Shown: one piece after another, positions 6,792 through 12,508 of the stretch
How positions within the stretch are numbered: position 1 is the stretch's first letter
Layout: each line of letters begins with the position of its first letter
Source: JACRPZ01 sp040758255
GTDB lineage: Bacteria; Nitrospirota; Thermodesulfovibrionia; UBA6902
Length of the DNA stretch: 12,508 bases
Assembly: GCA_040758255.1 (NCBI GenBank)
Contig: JBFLVX010000062.1
Coordinates: 1 to 12,508 of the forward strand
Reading direction: 5' to 3'
The notes under the pieces: generated by a model
What the model was told of the DNA's origin: nothing
What the model saw: only the letters and a program-made list of their open reading frames with translations
The model's database searches: none
Translations under genes and position numbers: made by a program

Positions 6792-7829
6792 ATGCATATG
6801 GCAGACGCTTTACTTTCACCGGCAGTAGGCGCGACATTTTGGGCGGGCTCACTTGGGGTCATCACTTTTTGTGCAAAGAAATTAAAGGAAAAAATTGATG
6901 ACAAAATAGTGCCTTTAATGGGGGTGCTCGGCGCGTTTATCTTTGCGGCTCAGATGATTAATTTCACCATCCCCGGCACAGGTTCAAGCGGACACTTAGG
7001 CGGAGGAATGATACTCGCTGTCATTCTGGGCCCATACGCGGCATTTATTGTGATGGCGTCGGTGCTCTTCATTCAGGTGTTATTCTTTGCCGATGGCGGA
7101 CTGTTAGCGCTTGGTTGTAACATATGGAATTTGGGGATATACCCTTGCTTTATCGCTTACCCTCTTATTTATAAACCGTTAGTTCACGCCGGGAGCAATC
7201 CTAAAAGAATCGCCATCGTTGCTATGATAAGCGGAGTGGCAGCCCTGCAATTAGGCGCTTTTTCAGTGGTTATTGAAACGCTGTTGTCAGGACGAAGCGA
7301 GTTGCCGTTCGGAACGTTTATCTATATGATGCTGCCGATCCATCTGGCAATAGGAGCAATGGAAGGGTTTATCACAGCAGGTGTGATAAATTTTGTGAGA
7401 TCAGCCCGGCCTGAAATTCTTGAGAGCGTCTCTGTCTCAAAGGGTCTTGCACCTATCATTTCTCTGAAGAATGTATTGGCCGGTTTTCTGATCCTTACGG
7501 TAGTGACAGGAGGCGCGCTGTCATGGTTTGCGTCCTCCAATCCCGATGGTCTTGAATGGGCGATTGAAAAAGTCTCAGGCAAGCCTGAATTGACGGGGCA
7601 GGAAAATATTACCCATGCTCATAAGCAGATACAGGAGAAGACCGCATTTCTACCGGACTATAGTTTTAAACGTGACGATGAAGGGTCTGCAAAAGAGGAG
7701 AGCAGAGAAGTATGGCCCAATATTTCAGCAGGCACATCTGTATCAGGCATAGCAGGCGCAATTATGGTAGCGGGTTTGATACTGCTCTTTGGATTAGGGA
7801 TAAAATTTCTGAAGATAAAAAGAGATTGA
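6792..7829 (+). CDS. cbiM: Cobalt/nickel ECF transporter substrate-binding subunit CbiM with fused PDGLE domain
   Basis: Integral membrane S component of a Group II energy-coupling-factor transporter that captures Co2+ or Ni2+ for import. The mature start MHMADALLSP is important: in this family the N-terminal amine, His2 and a later histidine bind the metal. Here these are M1, H2 and H68 in GSSGHLGGG. Several hydrophobic helices cover about residues 15-200. From about 225 onward a membrane helix is followed by SSNPDGLEWA (PDGLE at 251-255), FLPDYSF (287-292) and a last helix near 317-340, the pattern of the PDGLE domain seen in CbiN/NikN-like partners. So this is an M-N fusion and no separate cbiN gene is needed. 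Length 345. cbiQ follows after 3 nt. Cobalt versus nickel cannot be decided from sequence. The leader contains a terminator-like hairpin. Confidence 0.92.
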   Translation: MHMADALLSPAVGATFWAGSLGVITFCAKKLKEKIDDKIVPLMGVLGAFIFAAQMINFTIPGTGSSGHLGGGMILAVILGPYAAFIVMASVLFIQVLFFADGGLLALGCNIWNLGIYPCFIAYPLIYKPLVHAGSNPKRIAIVAMISGVAALQLGAFSVVIETLLSGRSELPFGTFIYMMLPIHLAIGAMEGFITAGVINFVRSARPEILESVSVSKGLAPIISLKNVLAGFLILTVVTGGALSWFASSNPDGLEWAIEKVSGKPELTGQENITHAHKQIQEKTAFLPDYSFKRDDEGSAKEESREVWPNISAGTSVSGIAGAIMVAGLILLFGLGIKFLKIKRD

Positions 7830-7832
7830 ACC

Positions 7833-8633
7833 ATGCTTAATTTTGATAAAGAGTATTTCAATATCGGTTATCTGGATATATTATCCTATAAAAATACATT
7901 TGTTCACAGGCTTGATCCGCGCGTCAAATTGGTAACGACTATTGTCTTTGTCTTTATGGTGGTCTCTTTCCCTAAATATGAGTTATCAAGATTACTCCCG
8001 TTCTTTATATTTCCTGTTTTTATGTCTGCTGCCGGAGAGATACCGGTAGGATTCATCTTAAAAAAACTTCTCTATGTCTCTCCGTTTGTCCTGTTTGTCG
8101 CGATATTCAATCCTCTTTTGGAAACCGCTGCAATATATAATCTTTACGGAATTGAAATTTCAGGCGGCTGGGTATCCTGCATCTCCATCATGATAAGGTT
8201 TGTACTCACTATAAGCTCGGCATTGCTCCTTATCGCGACAACTTCATTCCCCGGCGTATGCCGCGCGCTTGAGAGACTCTATGTGCCTAAGGTCTTTGTT
8301 GTGCAGATATTCTTTTTATACAGGTATCTTTTCGTGCTTGCCGGGGAGACCATGAGGATAGTCCGTGCGATAAATATGAGAACATTTGGGAAGAAGAATT
8401 ACGGCATAAAGATATTCATCAGCACAATAGGGCTGCTCTTTATGAAGACAGTTGAACGTTCCGAAAGGATATACCACTCCATGTGTTCAAGAGGTTTCAA
8501 CGGAGAAATAAGGCTGCTTAAGAGAGATAAAACCGGATTTGCAGACATTCTGTTTGCAGTTGCTGCTATTACGGTTTTCATTATATTCAGAAGATATGAT
8601 ATCACTAAAATCTTGGGGGAACTGGCGATATGA
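7833..8633 (+). CDS. cbiQ: ECF transporter transmembrane (T) component CbiQ
   Basis: Membrane scaffold of the cobalt/nickel ECF transporter that links the ATPases to the CbiM substrate-binding subunit. The protein has 266 residues with hydrophobic helices at roughly 32-46, 53-66, 82-98, 115-137, 155-171 and 237-252. HRLDPRVKL (25-33) is the typical N-terminal cytoplasmic motif of the family. The two coupling segments that contact the ATPase are recognisable as AINMRTFG (179-186) and MCSRGFNG (217-224), variants of the Ala-Arg-Gly signatures. The start at 7833 lies 3 nt after the cbiM stop with only a weak AAGAGA upstream, so translation is probably coupled to cbiM. Its stop overlaps the cbiO start by 4 nt (ATGA). 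The family is confident; the metal follows from the cbiM neighbour. Confidence 0.92.
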   Translation: MLNFDKEYFNIGYLDILSYKNTFVHRLDPRVKLVTTIVFVFMVVSFPKYELSRLLPFFIFPVFMSAAGEIPVGFILKKLLYVSPFVLFVAIFNPLLETAAIYNLYGIEISGGWVSCISIMIRFVLTISSALLLIATTSFPGVCRALERLYVPKVFVVQIFFLYRYLFVLAGETMRIVRAINMRTFGKKNYGIKIFISTIGLLFMKTVERSERIYHSMCSRGFNGEIRLLKRDKTGFADILFAVAAITVFIIFRRYDITKILGELAI

Positions 8634-9364
8634 GTCATCACATTATTGATTTTAAAGATGTGCATTTTGCCTACCCGGACGGTACAAAAGCACTGGATGG
8701 CATAAGCTTCAGGATAACGCACGGCGAATCAGTCGGTATCGTGGGGGCAAACGGCGCGGGCAAGTCCACGCTTATCTCGCACATGAACGGCTATCTTTTA
8801 CCGGCAAAAGGAACAATAACAATCGGTGATTTGTACCTTAATCAATCCACGCTTTCACATGCAAGAAAGACTGTCGGCGTTGTCTTTCAAAATCCTGATG
8901 ATCAGCTTTTTATGCCGACTGTTTTTGACGATGTGGCATTCGGCCCTCTCAATCTCGGAATGACTGAGGAGAGGGTTGTTGAGAGGGTGAATGAAGCGTT
9001 AGATACTGTCGGATGTTTACACCTTAAAGACAAACCGCCTCACCATCTCTCGATGGGACAGAAACGCGCGGTAACAATCGCAGGGGTTATTGCGATGCAG
9101 CCTGATATACTTGTGATGGATGAACCGGCCGCAAGCCTTGACCCGAAGTCGCGGAGGCAGCTTATCAATCTTCTGAAGGAATTCAGGCATACCAAGATAA
9201 TCGCCTCGCATGACCTTGACCTCATAATGGATGTCTGCGGGAGATGTCTTGTAATCTCTGACGGTAAAGTAGCGGCTGACGGAGCAACTGGAGAGCTGCT
9301 TACAAATGAACATCTGTTAGAAGAAAACAACCTTGAACTGCCGCTTTCATTGCAGAACAGATAG
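8630..9364 (+). CDS. cbiO: ECF transporter ATP-binding protein CbiO
   Basis: Cytoplasmic ABC ATPase that powers the CbiM-CbiQ transporter; in Group II systems it usually acts as a homodimer. All canonical motifs are present in the 244 residues: Walker A GANGAGKST (39-47, K45), Q-loop VFQNPDDQLF (Q87), signature LSMGQ (140-144), Walker B LVMDE (161-165, D164 and E165), the D-loop SLD (169-171) and switch histidine H194 in ASHDLD. FQNPDDQLF is typical of ECF-type ATPases. No second ATPase gene is present, which agrees with a homodimer. The start is set by the ATGA overlap with cbiQ, with a GGGGGAA stretch upstream. It is the last gene of the cbi unit; no clear terminator is visible before the hisG promoter. 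Confidence 0.95.
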   Translation: MSHHIIDFKDVHFAYPDGTKALDGISFRITHGESVGIVGANGAGKSTLISHMNGYLLPAKGTITIGDLYLNQSTLSHARKTVGVVFQNPDDQLFMPTVFDDVAFGPLNLGMTEERVVERVNEALDTVGCLHLKDKPPHHLSMGQKRAVTIAGVIAMQPDILVMDEPAASLDPKSRRQLINLLKEFRHTKIIASHDLDLIMDVCGRCLVISDGKVAADGATGELLTNEHLLEENNLELPLSLQNR

Positions 9365-9385
9365 AGATTTTCTGCCATGTAAAAT

Positions 9386-9414
9386 TTGAATAATTTCCGC
9401 TCTCGCTGTATTAT
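9386..9414 (+). promoter_or_regulatory. Candidate sigma-70-type promoter for hisG-aldolase
   Basis: TTGAAT (9386-9391) and TATTAT (9409-9414, 5 of 6 to the -10 consensus) are separated by exactly 17 nt. The predicted start is near 9421, giving a leader of about 30 nt before the hisG ATG at 9452. It lies in the only 87-nt gap between cbiO and hisG, which suggests that hisG is separately expressed and not just the end of the cbi operon. Confidence 0.6.
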
Positions 9415-9451
9415 ATGAAAATTAATCACATTACTTGAGGACAAATAACAG

Positions 9452-10327
9452 ATGAAAAAGAAATTAAAGCTCGGCCTCCCGAAGGGGAGCCTTCAGGAAT
9501 CAACATTAAAGCTCTTCAAAAAAGCGGGGTATAACATATCAATTGACTCGCGCTCGTATTATCCTGTCTTTGATGACCCGGATATTGAGGCGCTGCTTAT
9601 CAGGGCGCAAGAGATGGCAAGGTATGTGGACGACGGCGTGCTTGACGCCGGTCTGACTGGAAAGGACTGGGTGCTGGAACAGGGGGCGGATGTAAAGGAG
9701 GTTGCTGAGCTTAATTACGCGAAAGGCGGGCTCAGGCCTGTAAGATGGGTCATAGCTGTCCCGAATGATTCAAAGATAAAAAAGGTGGCGGATCTCAATG
9801 GGAAGCGTATCGCCACTGAACTTGTCGGCTTTACGAATAAATATCTCAAATCAAAGGGCATAAAGGCTGAGGTGGATTTCTCATGGGGCGCCACTGAAGT
9901 TAAGCCTCCTCACCTCTGTGATGCAATTGTTGAGCTTACAGAGACAGGCACGTCCTTAAAGGCGAATAACCTGAGGGTCATAGAGACGATACTTGAATCA
10001 AGCACACGATTTATTGCGAACAAAAAAGCATGGAAGGACGCATGGAAGAAACAGAAGATGGAGAATATAGTTCTCCTCTTAAAAGGAGCGCTTGCCGCTG
10101 AAGAGAAGGTCGGCCTCAAGATGAATGTATCCGAAAGATCGCTGAAGAAGGTGCTGAGTCTTCTTTCCGCATTGCACTCGCCTACCATATCCTCTCTTTC
10201 TGACAAGGGATGGTTTGCGCTTGAGGTAATGATAGATGAAAAGGTAGTCCGCGACCTTATCCCGAAACTCAAGGCGATAGGCGCTGAAGGCATTATCGAA
10301 TATCCGCTTAATAAGGTGATACCTTAA
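9452..10327 (+). CDS. hisG: ATP phosphoribosyltransferase, long form (HisG)
   Basis: Catalyses the first, feedback-regulated step of histidine biosynthesis, joining ATP and PRPP to give phosphoribosyl-ATP. At 291 residues it is the long, self-regulated form: the catalytic part (to about residue 210) starts with LKLGLPKGSLQEST and includes DAGLTGKDWV (65-74), RIATELVGFTNKYL (119-132) and the PRPP-binding DAIVELTETGTSL (157-169). The C-terminal about 75 residues (LHSPTISSL, then WFALEVMIDEKVVRDLIPKLKAIGAEGIIEYPLNKVIP) match the ACT-like histidine-sensing domain. A HisZ partner, needed by the short form, is therefore not expected. GAGGA at 9437-9441 lies 10 nt before the ATG. The gene is about 6.8 kb from hisD, and the 30-nt gap to the aldolase gene suggests co-transcription with it. 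Confidence 0.96.
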   Translation: MKKKLKLGLPKGSLQESTLKLFKKAGYNISIDSRSYYPVFDDPDIEALLIRAQEMARYVDDGVLDAGLTGKDWVLEQGADVKEVAELNYAKGGLRPVRWVIAVPNDSKIKKVADLNGKRIATELVGFTNKYLKSKGIKAEVDFSWGATEVKPPHLCDAIVELTETGTSLKANNLRVIETILESSTRFIANKKAWKDAWKKQKMENIVLLLKGALAAEEKVGLKMNVSERSLKKVLSLLSALHSPTISSLSDKGWFALEVMIDEKVVRDLIPKLKAIGAEGIIEYPLNKVIP

Positions 10328-10357
10328 ATAATTTCTCTCTATTCTAAGGAGGCTATA

Positions 10358-11719
10358 ATGGCAGACGTATTAAAAAAGGCAAAGGATTGTATCTCCATTA
10401 AAGACGGCAAAGTCGAGATAAAGAATGCCGGGGCTGTAAGGGAGATTATGGACGAGCTCATTTATGAGGCTGTATTCAGCGCTGATGAAGAGCGGAAAAA
10501 GGCGCTCCTGAGGCTTGTCATAGAGATAGCAAAGAAGATGGGCGCTGTGCCGTCTTCCATTCAATCGCTCTATGAGGAGATGGGAAAGAGTTATCCCGGA
10601 TTCACCGTTCCCGCGATAAATATAAGAGGGCTCACCTATGACGTTGCGAGGGCGATATTCAGGAAGGCAAACGAAAAGAATGTCGGAGCTATGATATTTG
10701 AGATAGCCCGCTCCGAGATAGGCTACACAAAGCAGAAGCCTCTTGAATACTCCGCTGTTGTGCTTGCCGCTGCTGTTAAGGAAGGATATAAAGGCCCGGT
10801 ATTTATACAGGGAGACCACTTCCAGCTCATCAGGAAAAATTATCTTGCCGATCCCAAGCCTGAGACTGAGTATGTGAAGGGATTGATAAAAGAAGCCATA
10901 GAAGGCGAATTTTACAATATAGACCTCGACACATCCACCCTTGTTGATCTTGACAAGAAAGACCTTAAAGAAGAGCAGAGGCCCAATTTCGAGGCCGCGG
11001 CAGACCTTGCGGCGCATATAAGGCAGATAGAGCCGAAAGGTGTAACAGTATCAATCGGCGGAGAGATAGGAGAGATAGGCGGCAAGAACAGCACGCCTGA
11101 GGAACTGAGGGCGTATCTTGACGGCTTCAAAGAGACGATGAAAGCGGGCAAGGGCGTAAGCAAGCTGAGCGTTCAGTCAGGCACTACGCACGGCGGAGTG
11201 GTGCTTCCAGACGGATCTCTTGCGCAGGTGAAGATTGATTTTGAGACGCTCAGGAAGATGTCAGATATCGGAAGGAAAGAGTACGGCCTTTCAGGCGCTG
11301 TCCAGCACGGCGCTTCAACGCTTCCTGACGATGCATTCCACATGTTCCCTGAGACAGGCACTTCTGAGGTTCATCTTGCTACCGGATTTCAGAATATAAT
11401 ATATGACCACCCAGCGCTTCCTGCTTCATTTAAAGACGAGGTGTATACCTATCTGAAGGCCGAGTGCGCCAAGGAACGCAAAGAGGGCCAGACTGACGAA
11501 CAGTTCTTCTACAGCACACGCAAAAAGGGTTTCGGCACTTTAAAGAAGAAGTGGTGGGATCTTCCTCAGAATGTTAAGGCTCCAATAATGAAGGAGCTTG
11601 AGGAGAAGTTTGACCTTCTCTTTGAAAAGCTGAAGGTCACAGGTACAAAGGATTACGTCAATAAGAACGTAAAGCCGGTCGCGGTTGAGAAGAAAGTGAC
11701 TGATAATATTTTAGGTTAG
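10358..11719 (+). CDS. Class II fructose-bisphosphate aldolase family protein (453-residue form)
   Basis: Zinc-dependent aldolase of glycolysis/gluconeogenesis, expected to cleave or form fructose 1,6-bisphosphate. Class II landmarks follow in order: GDHF (D153 and zinc-binding H154), GGEIGEIGG (235-242, acidic residues E236 and E239), THGGVVLPDG (zinc-binding H278) and QHGAST (zinc-binding H317), matching E. coli D109/H110, E174, H226 and H264. At 453 residues it is longer than the usual 310-360. About 75 residues precede the first core strand (PGFTVPAINIRG) and the C-terminus has an extra segment from about 360 on, rich in lysine and aromatic residues. Substrate could be another ketose bisphosphate such as tagatose 1,6-bisphosphate. 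ATG at 10358 follows an excellent TAAGGAGG (10345-10352). The gene sits 30 nt after hisG and ends before a palindromic terminator. Confidence 0.88.
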   Translation: MADVLKKAKDCISIKDGKVEIKNAGAVREIMDELIYEAVFSADEERKKALLRLVIEIAKKMGAVPSSIQSLYEEMGKSYPGFTVPAINIRGLTYDVARAIFRKANEKNVGAMIFEIARSEIGYTKQKPLEYSAVVLAAAVKEGYKGPVFIQGDHFQLIRKNYLADPKPETEYVKGLIKEAIEGEFYNIDLDTSTLVDLDKKDLKEEQRPNFEAAADLAAHIRQIEPKGVTVSIGGEIGEIGGKNSTPEELRAYLDGFKETMKAGKGVSKLSVQSGTTHGGVVLPDGSLAQVKIDFETLRKMSDIGRKEYGLSGAVQHGASTLPDDAFHMFPETGTSEVHLATGFQNIIYDHPALPASFKDEVYTYLKAECAKERKEGQTDEQFFYSTRKKGFGTLKKKWWDLPQNVKAPIMKELEEKFDLLFEKLKVTGTKDYVNKNVKPVAVEKKVTDNILG

Positions 11720-11751
11720 TTAATAGAATATCTTTCTCGAAAAAAGAATAA

Positions 11752-11787
11752 AAACAGGGACACATTATTTAAAATGTGTCCCTGTTT
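11752..11787. terminator. Bidirectional terminator formed by a 15-bp-stem palindrome; possible dispersed REP-type repeat
   Basis: A perfect 15-bp stem pairs 11752-11766 (AAACAGGGACACATT) with 11773-11787 (AATGTGTCCCTGTTT) around the loop ATTTAA. It lies between the convergent aldolase and ytxH genes. On the minus strand the stem is followed by a long U-rich tract (complement of 11740-11751, TTTTATTCTTTTT), and on the plus strand by GTTTAG, so termination should be stronger for the minus-strand ytxGH transcript. The GGGACAC...GTGTCCC sequence resembles palindromes that accompany REP-associated tyrosine transposases (RAYT family) in some phyla, but no transposase is present here, so the repeat status is inference. 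Confidence 0.75.
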
Positions 11788-11813
11788 GTTTAGACATTTA
11801 AATCACTTCTATC

Positions 11814-12158
11814 TTATGCTTTGGACAGCTTCTCTTTCTCTTTTGAGTAAGCCTCTTTGCCGGCGTCTATTGCCGTGGAGATCAGGGTCTTCTTCTCATC
11901 AACATAATGCTTGCCCTGCTCATATGCAGAGGTGACTTTATCCTTTGCCTGTCCGGCATATGATGAGACTGTATCTTTTGCCTGTCCCGCATATTCGGTA
12001 GCCTTTTTTCTGGTCTCATCAGCAAGCTCCCTTATCTTCTCCCTCGTCTCTCTCCCTGACTGCGGGGCTGTCAGCAGAGCTACGCCTGCGCCTACAATAC
12101 CCCCTAAAACAAATGCAAGAAGAACACTGCCTGTGCAAAATCCTCTGTCGTCGCTCAT
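11814..12158 (-). CDS. YtxH-domain protein, small membrane-anchored, LEA-like
   Basis: A 114-residue protein. Residues about 11-30 (SVLLAFVLGGIVGAGVALLTA) form a hydrophobic, glycine-rich membrane segment, followed by PQSGRETREKI, the hallmark of the YtxH family (also resembling gas-vesicle-associated small proteins). The rest is a charged, Ala/Lys-rich helix with two near-identical YAGQAKD repeats (55-61 and 67-73) and similar 11-residue spacing, as in late-embryogenesis-abundant type helices. The family's function is not firmly known; links to general stress in Bacillus exist. ATG at 12158 follows GGAGGG, which overlaps the end of the upstream gene. It forms a pair with the DUF948 (YtxG-like) gene just upstream and ends 27 nt before the palindromic terminator. 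Confidence 0.85.
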   Translation of the reverse strand: MSDDRGFCTGSVLLAFVLGGIVGAGVALLTAPQSGRETREKIRELADETRKKATEYAGQAKDTVSSYAGQAKDKVTSAYEQGKHYVDEKKTLISTAIDAGKEAYSKEKEKLSKA

Positions 12159-12162
12159 TTTC

Positions 12163-12508
12163 TTACCCTCCTTTTTTTATAAGCCCATGCGTCAATACGC
12201 TCAGGGCGGTCTTAATTCCGGTTCCAAAGCTTGAAGTTGTGACTAAAATAACGGTCTGCAGCTTTCTGATAAAACTGTTTATATCGCCGATAATAGCACC
12301 GGTCTCGCCGACAGCCTTTGTCAATTGCTGAACATTGCTGATGGATTCATCTAACTTTGAGGCTATGCTGTTTGTCCTGTCTGCCGTCTCATTAAGCTTA
12401 GCAATAAGAGGGGTTAATGATGCCTGAGTCGTCTTCAGAAATTCTTCAGCAGCCTTTGCGGTTCTCATGACCTGCAAAATTGCAGGGATCAAAAACGCCG
12501 CCAATACG
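12163..12508 (-). CDS. DUF948-family (YtxG-like) protein, N-terminus cut by window edge (partial)
   Basis: The frame runs open to the right edge. The visible 113-114 residues start with a hydrophobic stretch (VLAAFLIPAILQVM) that is the end of an N-terminal membrane helix, then a heptad-like helical region (AAEEFLKTTQASLTPLIAKLNETADRTNSIASKL) typical of DUF948 proteins, which resemble Bacillus YtxG. The codon at 12504-12502 is TTG; I read it as an internal leucine, because the family has a longer helix upstream and no ribosome binding site is visible within the window, so the gene begins beyond 12508. The C-terminus (LTHGLIKKGG) ends 4 nt before ytxH, and its last codons carry the ytxH ribosome binding site. 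The two products probably act together at the membrane; their exact role is unknown. Confidence 0.8.
   Translation of the reverse strand, partial: VLAAFLIPAILQVMRTAKAAEEFLKTTQASLTPLIAKLNETADRTNSIASKLDESISNVQQLTKAVGETGAIIGDINSFIRKLQTVILVTTSSFGTGIKTALSVLTHGLIKKGG

Noticed and set aside
10370..11017. 215-residue antisense reading frame inside the aldolase gene
   Set aside because: It lies wholly opposite a gene with complete family motifs, shows no recognisable domain, and is explained by codon bias of the aldolase.
11911..12331. Plus-strand open frames opposite ytxH and the DUF948 gene
   Set aside because: They overlap two family-recognisable minus-strand genes and look like antisense shadows, with no ribosome binding site seen.

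Overview
The window (12,508 bp, moderate GC) is a dense stretch of bacterial chromosome that is mostly housekeeping. The gene mix (Group II energy-coupling-factor metal transporter with a PDGLE-type M subunit, long-form HisG, large class II aldolase, YtxG/YtxH pair, rhodanese-metallo-beta-lactamase fusion) suggests an anaerobic or microaerophilic Gram-negative such as Nitrospirota or a deltaproteobacterial lineage. That placement is inference from family resemblance, not proof. There is no tRNA, rRNA, CRISPR array, insertion sequence or prophage in the window.

Left part (1-2627, + strand): the last 34 codons of a PrmC/HemK-like methyltransferase overlap murA (UDP-GlcNAc enolpyruvyltransferase), which overlaps hisD (histidinol dehydrogenase) by an ATGA junction. 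Middle-left (2624-5330, - strand): a two-gene unit, aminotransferase then citrate synthase, read from a divergent intergenic region (5331-5526) and ending tail-to-tail on the hisD stop codon. The two enzymes plausibly meet at the oxaloacetate node.

Middle (5527-9364, + strand): a rhodanese-MBL protein likely involved in sulfane sulfur chemistry, then a structured leader and the cobalt/nickel ECF transporter cbiM(N)-cbiQ-cbiO, whose three genes are packed with 3-nt spacing and a 4-nt overlap. The leader holds a terminator-like hairpin ending 17 nt before the cbiM start, leaving no room for a promoter after it; this is the clearest candidate for undescribed regulation here.

Right part (9386-12508): a good sigma-70-like promoter leads into hisG (ATP phosphoribosyltransferase, long form) and a 453-residue class II fructose-bisphosphate aldolase-like gene. 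They converge on a ytxG/ytxH-like pair (- strand), with a 15-bp-stem palindrome between them that looks like a bidirectional terminator and may be a dispersed REP-type repeat. The histidine genes hisD and hisG, neighbours in some related genomes, are here about 7 kb apart.

I see no convincing wholly new multi-gene system. The points worth checking are the cbi leader, the unusual domain order of the rhodanese-MBL protein, the split hisD/hisG arrangement and the palindrome.
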